Shown here: positions 46,477 to 57,031 of the stretch, in pieces
Position numbering within the stretch: the stretch's first letter is position 1
How the letters are laid out: each line of letters opens with the position of its first letter
Source: Sphingomonas kyeonggiensis
GTDB lineage: Bacteria; Pseudomonadota; Alphaproteobacteria; Sphingomonadales; Sphingomonadaceae
Assembly: GCF_030812785.1 (NCBI RefSeq)
Contig: NZ_JAUSTJ010000001.1
Location: 372,001 to 436,000, forward strand
Direction of reading: 5' to 3'
Length of the DNA: 64,000 bases
Program-made: the position numbers and the translations under genes
Notes under the pieces: generated by a model
The model's database searches: none
What the model was told of the DNA's origin: nothing
The model's input: only the letters and a program-made list of their open reading frames with translations

Positions 46477-48729
46477 CTATCGGATGGTGAACAGCACCTG
46501 GTCGACGGTCTTGCCGTCGAGGTCGACCAAGGCGAGGCGATGCTTGCCCGGCGGGGCCAGGATCAGCGGACGCGAATCGGCGGTGCCGAGGTCGCGCTTG
46601 TCGAGAATAAGCCGGTGGCCAAGCGCCTGTCCGGACACCGAAATCGCCAGGCGCTGATTGTCCCGCGGGATATCGGGATCGAGCGCATAGACGCTGCCCC
46701 CCACCGGATTGACGATGCGCGGCCGGCGCGCCTCGGCAGGGGCATAGGCGATGCGGTCGAGCCCGGTCCCCTTCAGGAAATATTCGCGGCGCGGCTGCTC
46801 GATGCCCGCGGCGAAGCGGATCTGATGCTCCTCGATCCCCTCGGGACGCGGCGGCGCCTTGCCGGGATTGGCTTCGTTCAGCGCCAGCATCACGTCGCGC
46901 CACACCGGCGCCGCGCCGCTGGTGCCTGAGACCGCCCGCATCGGATCGCCCTCGAGATTGCCGACCCAGACGCCGACGGTGAAGCGATCGGTGAAGCCGA
47001 CGCACCAATTGTCGCGCATCGCCTTGGACGTGCCGGTCTTCACCGCCGCCCAGAAGGGCAGGCGCAGCGCCGAATCGACCCCGAAGGTACCGGCGCGGGC
47101 GTTAGGGTCGGCGAGCATGTCGGCGACGATCCAGGCGGCCTGGGGCGTGGTGGTCCGGCGTGGCGCTTCGGTCTTCGCGTCCATCGTCAGCCTGAGCGGC
47201 GACCAGCGCCCTTCGAGCGCGAGGCTGCGATAGGCGTCGACCTGCTCCATCAGCGTCACCTCGGCCGATCCGAGCGCGAGCGAATAACCATAATATTGGC
47301 CGTCCTCGACCAGCCCGCGATAGCCGGTGTCCCAGAGCCGGTCGCGGAATGCGTCCACCCCGGTGAGCAGCAGCGTGCGCACCGCCGGCACGTTGAGCGA
47401 GCCCGCCAGCGCGATGCGGGCCGAGACCGGCCCCTTGAACGCCTTGTCGTAATTCTGCGGCACATAGAGGCCCGAGGCGGTATCGAGCTGGACCGGGGAA
47501 TCGTCGAGGATCGAGGCGGCGGTGAGGTACCCCTTCTCGATGCCCATCGCGTAAAGGAAGGGCTTCAGCGTCGATCCCGCCTGACGATAGGAAGCGGCGC
47601 CGTCCACCGCGGGCGCCGTGCTCTCGCCGCCGATCCCGCCGACATAGGCGAGCACGTCGCCGCTCTGGTTATCGACCACGATGACCGCCCCATCGCGGGC
47701 GCGGCTGCCGCCCAGCCCCTGAAGCTGGCGGCGGAGCGCCGTGATCGCGGCGCGCTGGATGCTCGCATCGAGCGTGGTGGTGATCTTCGCGCCGGGCTTG
47801 GTCAGCAGCGCGGCGGACAGGTGCGGCGCGAGGCCCGGATCGAGCGCCAGGCTGCGCGCCGGGCCGAGCATCGAGGCGGCGGCGCCGGCGAAGCGGCCGC
47901 AGTCCCTGTCGCGGCTGAGCGCGCAGGCACGCCGCGCGACTTCGCCCGGGGCTGCCTGCGGGTTGGGCAGCAGCGCCGCGAGCAGCAGCGCATCGTCGCG
48001 GGTCAGCGTCGCCGGCGTCTTGCCGAACAGGCCGAGCGCAGCGGCGCCGATCCCTTGCGCCTCGCCACGGAAACCGGCCAGGTTGAGATAGGCCTCGAGG
48101 ATCTGGTCCTTGCTCCAGCGCGATTCGAGCGCCCAGGCCGCCCGCATCTGGCGCAGCTTGTCGCGCATCCCACGGCTGCCCGGCGTGGCGAGATCGGGGG
48201 CGAGATAGGCGGCGACCTGCATCGACAGGGTCGAGGCACCGCGGCCGCGCTTGCCCTCGATCCGGTCGCGCGCCGCGCCGGTCAGCGCCACCCAGTCGAC
48301 CCCGCCATGCTCGCGGAAGCGGCGGTCCTCGGCGGCGATCAATATGTCGCGCGCGACCGGGGAAACGTCCTGCAGCTTCGTCCAGGCCAGGCGGCGGGCC
48401 TGATAGTCGATCCGGCTCGAATCGATCAGCACGCCGTGCCGGTCGTAGAGCCAGGCCTCGGACGGATGCCAGCCGGCGCGGACCGCGGCATAGTCGGGCA
48501 GCGCCGGCGGGCGTGTCACCCACCAGAAGCTCGCCGAGGCGACGAGGAGCAAGGTCAGCAGCGTGCCGACGATGCGAGGCGGCGTTATGACGCCCCGCCA
48601 GCCCTTCTCCTTCCAGACCGCACGTTCGCGGCCCAGCCAGGCACGCGCCGCGTCGGGCGCATCGTCGATGCGCTTCGTCCAGCGGCGGGCGAAGGCAAGG
48701 AAGCGGTCGAAAGCCTCCTTCGCCGTCAC
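46477..48729 (-). CDS. pbpC: Penicillin-binding protein 1C
   Basis: A 750-aa bifunctional peptidoglycan synthase: an N-terminal membrane anchor, a GT51 transglycosylase (AAEDRRFREHGGVDWVAL, RGASTLSMQVAAYL), a transpeptidase (SxxK in GSTLKPFLYAMG, KTGTS box in AAVKTGTSKAMRDNW) and a C-terminal BiPBP_C domain (RIVNPVGGSVYALDPDIP). It overlaps the alpha-2-macroglobulin stop by four bases, the usual pairing. Confidence 0.95.
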   Translation of the reverse strand: MTAKEAFDRFLAFARRWTKRIDDAPDAARAWLGRERAVWKEKGWRGVITPPRIVGTLLTLLLVASASFWWVTRPPALPDYAAVRAGWHPSEAWLYDRHGVLIDSSRIDYQARRLAWTKLQDVSPVARDILIAAEDRRFREHGGVDWVALTGAARDRIEGKRGRGASTLSMQVAAYLAPDLATPGSRGMRDKLRQMRAAWALESRWSKDQILEAYLNLAGFRGEAQGIGAAALGLFGKTPATLTRDDALLLAALLPNPQAAPGEVARRACALSRDRDCGRFAGAAASMLGPARSLALDPGLAPHLSAALLTKPGAKITTTLDASIQRAAITALRRQLQGLGGSRARDGAVIVVDNQSGDVLAYVGGIGGESTAPAVDGAASYRQAGSTLKPFLYAMGIEKGYLTAASILDDSPVQLDTASGLYVPQNYDKAFKGPVSARIALAGSLNVPAVRTLLLTGVDAFRDRLWDTGYRGLVEDGQYYGYSLALGSAEVTLMEQVDAYRSLALEGRWSPLRLTMDAKTEAPRRTTTPQAAWIVADMLADPNARAGTFGVDSALRLPFWAAVKTGTSKAMRDNWCVGFTDRFTVGVWVGNLEGDPMRAVSGTSGAAPVWRDVMLALNEANPGKAPPRPEGIEEHQIRFAAGIEQPRREYFLKGTGLDRIAYAPAEARRPRIVNPVGGSVYALDPDIPRDNQRLAISVSGQALGHRLILDKRDLGTADSRPLILAPPGKHRLALVDLDGKTVDQVLFTIR

Positions 48730-51700
48730 CGCTGCGCCACGGACATCACGGCATTGGGCAGCTGCGCGCGGATCTCGGGCGCATACATCGCCTCGATCCG
48801 GGTCGCGGGCAGGTTGAACTTGCCCGCCGCATCGAGCCGCATCACGTACGACACCGTGAAGCTGCCGCGCGGCACCCAGCCATAGAAAGCGCGCCAGCTG
48901 TCATTGCCGCGCTCGATATAGTTGGGCGAGACGCCTTCGCTGGTGCCGCTGTCCTTCGCGAGCAGCTCGGACTGGCCGCCGAGATTGCCGACGATCGTCG
49001 CGCCCGCGGGCACCGGATCGTTGACCACCACCCAGTTGCGCTCGGCCGAAGCCTCGACACTGATCGTCACCTTGACCACGTCGCCGCGCGTCCAGCGGCC
49101 GGCGACCGCCTGCTTCACGGCCTCGACCTTCTTGGTCGCCTTGTATCCGGCCATCAGCGGCTGGGTGAGCGGCACCGCCGCCTTCACCCGGACGAACGCC
49201 CAGGGACCGGCCGCGCTCGACTGGTTGAGCACCAGCGGCGTGGTCTGGGCAGGCAGCGGGAAGCTGAAGCTGCGCTGCGGCTCGGCCAGCGGCCAGCTGA
49301 GGCTCAGTGGGTTGTTGCTGCCGAAGCTGGCGGTGGTGACGCCCGCGATCGCCTCGGCCGGGTAGAGTCCCATGAAGCGCCGCGCCAGGATCGTGCCCCA
49401 GGCATTGGCGGTCGTGGTGTCCCAATGCCCGCGCTGCTGGCGGGCGGCGATGCCGACCATCAGCTTGGCGGCGTCATTCTCCCAGCCCGGGCGGCCGAGC
49501 GTGGCGAGCAGCACCTTGATCGCCGCCTCGTCGTCCGACGACATCAGCCACCAGGCCATGCGGCCCTTGTCGGAGATGTCGACACGGGTGCCCTCATAGA
49601 CCAGCCGGCTGCGCAGCACCTTCTCGGCATCGACGCGCAGCTGCTGGCCATTGGCGAGGCCCTGCACCTTGCCGAGCGCCATGGCATAATCGGAGAGCGT
49701 GCTGGTCGGCATCTCGGCCGGCGTGATGCCGATCTGGCCGAGCATCGCCGAGGTCGCCGCACCCTGCCGCGCCAGCGCCGTGAACGCCGCGACGCGCTGG
49801 AGGCGGACATCTCCATAATCCTCGTGCCGCAGCCGCCCGTCGAGCACCGCCTTCATCGCATCGAGCATCTTGGCCCTGGGGCCCTCCGGCAGCGGCAGGC
49901 CCGCCTCGCCGCTGGCCGAGAGGATATAGGCAGTCAGCGCCTCCGAGCCCGGCCAGTCGCCCGGCCAGTAGCGCAGCAGCCCGTCACCGTCCTGATAGGC
50001 CGGGATGTCGCTGGCGATCAGGTTCCACATCCCCGTATCGCCCAGCGCGATCGCGCGCGAGGTGCGCTGCTCGAGGCAGTTGTACGGATAGGCGGACATA
50101 TATTCGCGCACGCCCGAGAGCGGCGGGGCGAGGCTGTCGGTGAGGCTCACCTCGACCGTGCCGAAGCCGGGCAGCGCGCCCGCCGGCGGCGCGATCGGGA
50201 ATTGCGTGCCCGTGCCGACCCGGCCGAGCGTCGCCGCCCAGGTCTCGACCGGCACTGCGGGCGCCACGACCTGCGCGACGGTGACCTTGTCGGTCGACTT
50301 GCCGTCCGCCGATTTGGCGGTGACCGTCCAGCTCAGCTTGCCGTCGCGCGGCGGGGCGGTGAGGTTCCACACCACCGGCGCGGCGCCGCCCGCCGGGATC
50401 TCGACGGTCAGTGGCTTGCCGGTCGCATAGGCGGGGTTGAGCGCCACCGTGGCGGTGACCTTCATCGGCTTGCTCGAGCCGTTGCGCAGCGTGAACATCG
50501 CGCCGAACTGGTCGCCGGTGCGCACCAGCTGCGGCACGCCGGCATAGATGGTCAGGTCCTGCGACGAGCGGATGCTCGCGCTGCCCGTGCCGAACAGCTG
50601 CGGACCCGACGTGGCGATCGCGACGAGCTTGAACGAGGTCAGCGCATCGTTGAGCGGCACCTGTACCTTCGCATGACCATTGGCATCGAGCGCGACCCTG
50701 CCCTTCCACAGCAGCACCGGCTGGAAATTCTCGCGGTTGAGCCCGGAGAGATCGCCGCCGCCACCGCCGCCGGCCTCGACGGCCTTCTTGCCGTAATGCC
50801 GCTTGCCGACCACCTGGGTCTGCGCGGTCGAGGTGAGCACCGAGATCGGGCGGTCGCCCATCATCGCGGTCAGCACGTCCCAGCTCTCATTGGGCGAGAG
50901 CTGGAGCAGCGCCTCGTCCACCGCGACGAAGGCGACGTCGGCCGAAGCGGCCGGCTTGCCGTCGGGGCTCTTCACCGTGACATCGACCTGCGCATTGTCG
51001 CGCGCGGCATAGCTCGCTTTGTCGGCCTTCACCGCCACGTCGAGCTTATGGCCTTCCCAGCCGACCTTCACCTTGGCAATGCCCAAGCGATAGGCGGGCT
51101 TGGCGAGATCGACCGTCGCGGTCGGCTCGCCGCCGTCCTTCGACCAGGGGCCGCCCCAGTCGCGGGCGATGTTCGAGCGCCAGTTCTGCCAGCCGGTCAC
51201 GCGCCCGCGCACTGCCATGACCGAGACGAACACGTCCGGCGCATAATCGCCCGGCATCGGCACTTCGATCACCGGATCCTTGCCGGTCAGCCCGACGACG
51301 AAGCTGGACAGCACGCCCTCGCGCTCGACGGTGACCAAAGCGGTCGCGTCGCGGAACGGCATGCGGACCTGGAACTTGGCAGTCTCGCCCGCCTTGTATT
51401 CGAGCTTCTCGGGGATGACGTCCATGCGGTCGCCATTGTCGCCGCCGAACCACCAGTCATCATCGCCGACCAGCCAGACCGACTTGGTCGCCCGCGCGAC
51501 ATTGCCATTGGCATCCTTGGTGGTCGCCACCGCATAGACCTCGCCCGAGACGCCGGGGTCGAGCGCGCAGCTCGCCAGGCCCTGCGCGTCGGTCGTCGCC
51601 GAGCAGGTGGCGCTCAGCCGCGTCGTCTTCATCTGGTTGTCGTATGCGTAGAAGCCGCCGATCAGCCGGCGCCGCGCGGTGAGGATCTCGCGGCTGTACA

Positions 51701-54485
51701 GCTCGACCGCGATCGCCTGGTTGGCGATCGGCTTGCCATTGGTGTCGAGCGCGACGAAGCGCAGGCGCAGATCGTCCTGCTTCATCAGCCAGCCATCGGT
51801 CTTCACGCCGAGCTGCACCGCGGAGGTGAAGATCGGGATGCGCCGCGACGAGGTCAGGATCTGACCATTGGCGTCCTGATAATCCATCTCGACCAGCATC
51901 GTGGTGTTCTGCTCGAGCGTCTGCGGCACCTCGGCATTGATCCGGCTGGTGCCGTCCGCGCCGAGTGTCGCCGGCAGCGTCTGGGTCGGCGGCAGCTTGA
52001 CCTCTTCGTCCTCGCCCTCGCCGTTCATCGGCTTGGTGCCCTCGGTCATCGCGCGGCCGCCAAAGCTGTAGCCGTCATAGCCGTCGGGGGTCTTGAAGTC
52101 GGCGAAATAGCCGATGCGCGTCTCGACCGGCAGGCTGGCAGCGCCGCCGCCCGAGAGATAGCCGACGAACAGGTCGAGCGGCAGCGTGCTCGGCCGCACC
52201 GCGGCATCCTTGGGCCCGGCGACCGATGCCTTCATCGTCGGCAGCTTGTATTCGTCGACCTTGAACGACTGGCCCGTCCAGATCGTCTTTTCCTTGCCTT
52301 CGGCGTCCTTGGTGAGGACGGTGACGTCGTAGTCGCCCATCTTGGCGCCCTGCGGCGCGGTCCATTCGCTCTCGCCGGTGCCATTGGCGTCGATGCTCAG
52401 CGGCAGGTCGTACTGGGTGTCCGAGCCGCGATGGCTGAGGCGCAGCGTGCCGCTGAACGCCGGGCTGCTGGCAAAGCCGGCCGCGATCGGCTGGCGCACG
52501 ATATGCTTCATGTGCACCGTCTCGCCCTGGCGGACGAGCGAACGGTCGAACACGGTGTGGAAGATCTGCTCCTGCTCCGACCAGCCATAGTTGAGGTCGA
52601 AATCGAACGGGCGGATGCCCTGGCCCCATTGGGTGAGCGTGAAGCTGAAGTCATCGGCCTTGCGCGCCGAGACCATCAGCGGGCTCGAATTGCCGTTCTC
52701 GCAGCTCGAATAGGTCTCGGGCGCGGGCAGGCCGGCGGGCACGCCGAGGCGGCCCGAGGCATCGGTCTTGCCCTTGGCGAGCAGCTGGCCGGTGCAGCTG
52801 TCGGTGACGCGCACCTCGGCGTCGCCGACCCCCTGGCCGCTGTCGAGCGCGGTGACCCAGACCAGCGACTGGTCGCGGCCCCATTTGAAATGGACGCTCA
52901 TGTTGGTGACGAGCGCGCCGGTGGCGACATAGCGCGGCGCCTTGCGGCCGAGCAGCGCCTCGCCGAGCCGCGGGCTGGCCAGCTCGACGATGTAGAAGCC
53001 GGGCTGGCTCAGCGGGATGCCGACGACCTCGAAATCCTTGCCCTTGCCGGGCAGGCCGATCTTGAGCGGCTTGCCGGTGGTGGGGGTCAGCAACGGCTTG
53101 GCGCCGGTCTGGTTGATCGTGATCGTTTCGTCGCCGCGCTTGATCTCGTCCGATTTGTCCTCGGCCGCATCGGCGAGCGCGCGGAACCACTTGGCGATCT
53201 CGGCATCGCCGCCCTCGATCTTCAGGCTCTGGCCGCTCACCGCCATCTGCATGCCCTGGAGATCGGGCTCGACATTGCGGACCGAGACCGGAAGGACGCC
53301 GCCCTCCTTGGCTTCGAGTATGCCGAAATTGCCGGCGAACTTCACCAGCGGCGGAGGCGCGTCGAACTTCACGTCGAGCGGGAGGCGCTCGGCATTGGCC
53401 AGCTTGCGGCCGCTCTCGTCGGTGATGTTGGCGGGGAAGACGACCTTGGCAGTGGTCTCGGCCGGCAGCGGTGCCTTGAACTTCAGGTCTGCGACGGTCG
53501 CCTTGTTCTTGTCGTCGTCGCCGAAGATCGGCTTCAGCTCCTTGCCGTCGGGCGTCCTGATGCGGACGGCCTCGGCCTGCGCCTTGGGGATCGGCGCGGA
53601 GAAGCGCACCCAGGCGTCCTGCACCGGGCTGCAGCCCGCGGTCGGGTTGACGCGCGAGCATTCGAAGCGGGCGCTGAATTCCTTGCGGACGGTGAAGTCG
53701 AAGCGCTGGTCGGTGCCGGCGGTGCGGCCCGAGGCGCTCTTGATGTCCTTGCCCCAGACCAGCGCCATGTCGCGGCCCGGCGGCAGCGGACGGCGGCACT
53801 TCACCGCGACGACGCTGGCGAGCGACTTGGCGCGGTCTTCGGCCTTCTCCGGCAGCGCCTGGGGCAGGCCCGCCTCGCTCAGGAAGCTCTGGACCTGCCA
53901 GCGATCGGTGCCCAGATCGGCAAGCAGCTTGGGCGCTACATCGGCGGGCAGCACGTCGACCGGGATCTTCTCGCCCAGGCCATCGACCGCGCAATAGGCA
54001 TTGGCGCCGACCGAGGCGGGATCGGGCGCGAGGTTCGCCGCGACGACGAAGACCTGGTCCTCCTCGATCTCGCTGCCATAGCGGTTGGGCAGCACCGCAC
54101 GGGCGATCGGGCCGCCCGAATCGACGGTGAATTCCTTCTGGCCCTGCAGATCATAGCCCGACAGGCTCTTGATCCCGTCGCGCAGGGTGAACTTGCAGGT
54201 GACGCCGCCGGGGAGCGGGGTGGCGAATTCGTGGACATAGGTCTGCTGGTCGACCCAGCGGCCCTGACCGCCGGTCGGGCAATCGACCTTGAAGGGGGAT
54301 TCGGCACGCGGGTCGCCCAGCGGCACCATCGCCACGTTGAAGCGCGTGGTGAAGCGCTCGATCGCCCCATCGCCGACGCCGGGGGTCGCCATCTCGACCT
54401 GGGGACTGTTGTCGCCGAACGCAGTGACGGCGCCGATCGGCGCCAGGATCAATGCCAGAACGCCTAGCCGGGCAACGAGCTTCAT
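48726..54485 (-). CDS. yfhM: Bacterial alpha-2-macroglobulin (YfhM type)
   Basis: A 1919-aa periplasmic protease trap that guards the cell wall in partnership with PBP1C. A Sec signal (LVARLGVLALILAPIGAVTAF) is followed by repeated MG domains, then a thioester region (YPYNCLEQRTSRAIAL, Cys at about residue 1470). The bait region precedes it (GGGGGDLSGLNRENFQPVL), and the receptor-binding-like C-terminus ends with FTVSYVMRLDAAGKF. The lipobox of E. coli YfhM is absent. Start at the ATG of MKLVARLG. It is the first gene of the pbpC transcript. Confidence 0.94.
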   Translation of the reverse strand: MKLVARLGVLALILAPIGAVTAFGDNSPQVEMATPGVGDGAIERFTTRFNVAMVPLGDPRAESPFKVDCPTGGQGRWVDQQTYVHEFATPLPGGVTCKFTLRDGIKSLSGYDLQGQKEFTVDSGGPIARAVLPNRYGSEIEEDQVFVVAANLAPDPASVGANAYCAVDGLGEKIPVDVLPADVAPKLLADLGTDRWQVQSFLSEAGLPQALPEKAEDRAKSLASVVAVKCRRPLPPGRDMALVWGKDIKSASGRTAGTDQRFDFTVRKEFSARFECSRVNPTAGCSPVQDAWVRFSAPIPKAQAEAVRIRTPDGKELKPIFGDDDKNKATVADLKFKAPLPAETTAKVVFPANITDESGRKLANAERLPLDVKFDAPPPLVKFAGNFGILEAKEGGVLPVSVRNVEPDLQGMQMAVSGQSLKIEGGDAEIAKWFRALADAAEDKSDEIKRGDETITINQTGAKPLLTPTTGKPLKIGLPGKGKDFEVVGIPLSQPGFYIVELASPRLGEALLGRKAPRYVATGALVTNMSVHFKWGRDQSLVWVTALDSGQGVGDAEVRVTDSCTGQLLAKGKTDASGRLGVPAGLPAPETYSSCENGNSSPLMVSARKADDFSFTLTQWGQGIRPFDFDLNYGWSEQEQIFHTVFDRSLVRQGETVHMKHIVRQPIAAGFASSPAFSGTLRLSHRGSDTQYDLPLSIDANGTGESEWTAPQGAKMGDYDVTVLTKDAEGKEKTIWTGQSFKVDEYKLPTMKASVAGPKDAAVRPSTLPLDLFVGYLSGGGAASLPVETRIGYFADFKTPDGYDGYSFGGRAMTEGTKPMNGEGEDEEVKLPPTQTLPATLGADGTSRINAEVPQTLEQNTTMLVEMDYQDANGQILTSSRRIPIFTSAVQLGVKTDGWLMKQDDLRLRFVALDTNGKPIANQAIAVELYSREILTARRRLIGGFYAYDNQMKTTRLSATCSATTDAQGLASCALDPGVSGEVYAVATTKDANGNVARATKSVWLVGDDDWWFGGDNGDRMDVIPEKLEYKAGETAKFQVRMPFRDATALVTVEREGVLSSFVVGLTGKDPVIEVPMPGDYAPDVFVSVMAVRGRVTGWQNWRSNIARDWGGPWSKDGGEPTATVDLAKPAYRLGIAKVKVGWEGHKLDVAVKADKASYAARDNAQVDVTVKSPDGKPAASADVAFVAVDEALLQLSPNESWDVLTAMMGDRPISVLTSTAQTQVVGKRHYGKKAVEAGGGGGGDLSGLNRENFQPVLLWKGRVALDANGHAKVQVPLNDALTSFKLVAIATSGPQLFGTGSASIRSSQDLTIYAGVPQLVRTGDQFGAMFTLRNGSSKPMKVTATVALNPAYATGKPLTVEIPAGGAAPVVWNLTAPPRDGKLSWTVTAKSADGKSTDKVTVAQVVAPAVPVETWAATLGRVGTGTQFPIAPPAGALPGFGTVEVSLTDSLAPPLSGVREYMSAYPYNCLEQRTSRAIALGDTGMWNLIASDIPAYQDGDGLLRYWPGDWPGSEALTAYILSASGEAGLPLPEGPRAKMLDAMKAVLDGRLRHEDYGDVRLQRVAAFTALARQGAATSAMLGQIGITPAEMPTSTLSDYAMALGKVQGLANGQQLRVDAEKVLRSRLVYEGTRVDISDKGRMAWWLMSSDDEAAIKVLLATLGRPGWENDAAKLMVGIAARQQRGHWDTTTANAWGTILARRFMGLYPAEAIAGVTTASFGSNNPLSLSWPLAEPQRSFSFPLPAQTTPLVLNQSSAAGPWAFVRVKAAVPLTQPLMAGYKATKKVEAVKQAVAGRWTRGDVVKVTISVEASAERNWVVVNDPVPAGATIVGNLGGQSELLAKDSGTSEGVSPNYIERGNDSWRAFYGWVPRGSFTVSYVMRLDAAGKFNLPATRIEAMYAPEIRAQLPNAVMSVAQR

Positions 54486-54650
54486 GGTGGCAACCTCCCC
54501 TCGGGCAGCGGTCGGCACGATAGCCGGGCCCCGTTACGAGTCCAGCGACGAATTAACCGCGTCCGTTTCGGAGCGAAAATGCACCATGGCGCTTGATCGT
54601 TCCGTCAGCGGCACGGCTTAATTCCGCCTCCGAATTGGAGGGACTTGAAG

Positions 54651-56036
54651 GTGCCGACTGGGGAGGCGCTGCTCACTGCGATGGACCTGATGGTGCGCGA
54701 GATGATCCTGTTCGCGGCGCTGTGGTTCGTCGTCGGCGGGATCGACGACCTGCTCGTCGACCTGATCTATGCCGTACGCAGGCTGCGCGGACACCGCGCG
54801 CCGCAGCCGGCGCTGGACGGCCCCGTGCCGCCGGGCCGGATCGCGATCTTCGTGCCCGCCTGGGACGAGTCCGCGGTGATCGGCGCCATGCTGCGCACCG
54901 CGCTCCAGCGCTTCGATCACCCTGATTACCGTATCTATGTCGGCGCCTATCCCAATGATCCGGCGACGATCGCGGCGGTGGTCGAAGTCGCGCTGGTGGA
55001 TGCGCGGGTGCGGCTGGTGATCGGTCCGCGCCCGGGCGGTACGACCAAGGCGGACTGCCTCAACGGCCTGTGGCGCGCGCTGCTGCGCGACGAGGCGGCG
55101 GAGGGTTTCACGGCCAGCGCGGTGGCGCTCCACGATGCCGAGGACGTGGTCCACCCGCTCGAGCTGCGCGTCTATGCCCGGGAGCTGGTCGAGCATCCGG
55201 CGGTCCAGCTGCCGGTGCTGCCGCTTCCCCACCCGCATTCGCGCTTCTTCGCCGGGCATTATCTCGACGAGTTCGCAGAGAGCCATGGCCGGTCGATGGT
55301 CGTGCGCCAGGCGATCGGGGCGGGCCTGCCCTTCGCGGGGGTCGGCTGCGCGATCCGCCGCGACGTGCTGGGGCGGCTCGCCGATGCCCGGGGCGGCGCG
55401 CCGTTCGACGCGACCAGCCTGACCGAGGATTATGAGCTGGGCTTCGCGATCGCCGCGCTGGGCGCCCCGGCCCGGCTGGTCCGCATCGCCGAGGCACCGG
55501 GCGGCCCGCCGGTCGCGGTGCGCGCCTATTTCCCCGACACGATCGAGGCGGCGGTGCGGCAAAAAGCACGCTGGATGACCGGCATCGCCCTCGCCGGCTG
55601 GGACCGGACCGGCTGGGGCGGCTGGCGCCAGATCGGCGACAACTGGATGCGCATGCGCGACCGGCGCGCCACGCTCGAGATCCCCGTCCTCGCCCTCGCC
55701 TATCTCTCGATCCTCGCCTGGGGGCTTTCCTCCGGCGCCCATCTGCTCGCCGGCAGCAGGGCGCCCGAGCAATCGCCGCTGATGCAGGCGCTGCTCTGGA
55801 CCAATTTCGCGCTGCTCGCCTGGCGGCTGGCGGTCCGCGCCGCCTTTGTCGGCCATGCCTATGGCTGGCGGGAGGGGCTGTGGTCGGTGCCGCGCATCTT
55901 CTCGAGCAATGCCGTCGCGCTGCTCGCCGCACGGCGCGCGCTCGGCCTCTATCTGCGCATGCTCGCCGGCGCCCCGCCGCGTTGGGACAAGACCGCGCAC
56001 CGTTTCCCCGAACTGCACCCGGCGGAGCAGGGATGA
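54651..56036 (+). CDS. NfrB-like inner-membrane glycosyltransferase family 2 protein
   Basis: A 461-aa GT2 protein. An N-terminal membrane segment (ILFAALWFVVGGIDDLLVDL) precedes the catalytic domain (IAIFVPAWDESAVIGAML, then ALHDAEDVVHPLEL, TSLTEDYELGFAI, and the QxxRW-like RQKARWMTGIA). C-terminal helices follow. This is the bacteriophage-N4-adsorption protein B type, which makes a polysaccharide in E. coli under c-di-GMP control. No MshEN domain is seen. I chose the GTG with GGAGGG 8 bases upstream. It is coupled to the next gene. Confidence 0.82.
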   Translation: MPTGEALLTAMDLMVREMILFAALWFVVGGIDDLLVDLIYAVRRLRGHRAPQPALDGPVPPGRIAIFVPAWDESAVIGAMLRTALQRFDHPDYRIYVGAYPNDPATIAAVVEVALVDARVRLVIGPRPGGTTKADCLNGLWRALLRDEAAEGFTASAVALHDAEDVVHPLELRVYARELVEHPAVQLPVLPLPHPHSRFFAGHYLDEFAESHGRSMVVRQAIGAGLPFAGVGCAIRRDVLGRLADARGGAPFDATSLTEDYELGFAIAALGAPARLVRIAEAPGGPPVAVRAYFPDTIEAAVRQKARWMTGIALAGWDRTGWGGWRQIGDNWMRMRDRRATLEIPVLALAYLSILAWGLSSGAHLLAGSRAPEQSPLMQALLWTNFALLAWRLAVRAAFVGHAYGWREGLWSVPRIFSSNAVALLAARRALGLYLRMLAGAPPRWDKTAHRFPELHPAEQG

Positions 56037-57028
56037 ACGGCCGCGGCCGGCCACTGCGCTTCCTTGCGATGGTCGCGATCGTCTGGACGGGTGCGCGGGT
56101 CGCGATCCTCTGGCCCCAGGCCGGATCGCTGCCCGCCGCGATCGAGGCCGCGCTGCCCTTTGCCAAAACCGAACCCCGCACCACACCCGCCATCGCCCGA
56201 CAGGCGGTCGTCGAGCGACACCCGCCGCTGCCGGCGCATACGCGCGTGCCGCCGGCTTATCGCGCCCCACGCGGTGACGACGATCCGCGCGTGCAGCTCG
56301 CCCTGATGGCGCTCGCCCAATATGGCGAGGTCGAGCCGGTCATGTCCTTCGCTGCCGCCCAGCCGACGTCGCTGTCGGCCCGGGCGATGCCCGCCCCCGA
56401 GCGGCTCGATCCGCTGCCCGATCGCTGGTCGTTGAGCCTGTGGATGGTCGCGCGTGGCAATGGCGGCCCGGTCGCGGCACCGGGCGGGCAGATCGGCGGC
56501 GGACAGGCCGGGGCCCGGGTCGCGTGGCTGGTCGTACCCCGCCAGCGGATCGCCGCCTATGGCCGCGTCACCTCCCCCCTGTCCGGCAGGGGCCGCGAGG
56601 CGGCGCTGGGGCTGGAATGGCAGCCGACCCGCGCGCCGGTCCGGCTGATCGCCGAGCGCCGCTTCGGGCTGGATGGCAGTCCCGGCGGCACCGGGCTCGG
56701 CGCGATAGCAGGGATCGACAAGGAGTGGCGCGGCTTCCGGCTCGAAGCCTATGGCCAGGCCGGCGCGGTGCTGCGCCGACGCGCCGATCCCTATGCCGAT
56801 GGCGCGGCGCGCGGCACGCGAACGGTGGGCGCGGCGGGTCCCGTACAGCTGGCCTTGGGTGCCGGCACCTGGGGTGCCGCGCAGCGCGACGCGCAACGGC
56901 TCGATATCGGCCCCTCGGCGACGCTGGCGATGCGCAACCTCCGCCTGGCACTCGACTGGCGCCAGCGCGTCGCCGGCGAGGCAAGGCCCGGCTCGGGCCT
57001 CGCGCTCACCTTGGGCGCCGATTTCTAG
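56033..57028 (+). CDS. NfrA C-terminal-like outer-membrane barrel protein
   Basis: A 331-aa protein whose start overlaps the GT2 stop (ATGA). An N-terminal membrane segment (LRFLAMVAIVWTGARVAILW) and a Pro-rich linker lead to a C-terminal half with alternating strands (RVAWLVVPRQRIAAYGRVTS, REAALGLEWQPTRAPVRLIAE split in shorter units, LALDWRQRVAGEA) ending in a terminal aromatic Phe. That fits a beta-barrel and the NfrA C-terminal domain. The TPR part of E. coli NfrA is missing. Confidence 0.6.
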   Translation: MNGRGRPLRFLAMVAIVWTGARVAILWPQAGSLPAAIEAALPFAKTEPRTTPAIARQAVVERHPPLPAHTRVPPAYRAPRGDDDPRVQLALMALAQYGEVEPVMSFAAAQPTSLSARAMPAPERLDPLPDRWSLSLWMVARGNGGPVAAPGGQIGGGQAGARVAWLVVPRQRIAAYGRVTSPLSGRGREAALGLEWQPTRAPVRLIAERRFGLDGSPGGTGLGAIAGIDKEWRGFRLEAYGQAGAVLRRRADPYADGAARGTRTVGAAGPVQLALGAGTWGAAQRDAQRLDIGPSATLAMRNLRLALDWRQRVAGEARPGSGLALTLGADF

Positions 57029-57031
57029 GGC

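Noticed and set aside
49425..54467. A 1680-codon open frame on the plus strand
   Set aside because: It is antisense to the alpha-2-macroglobulin gene and arises from GC-rich codon bias; the translation is His/Arg/Asp-rich with no domain.
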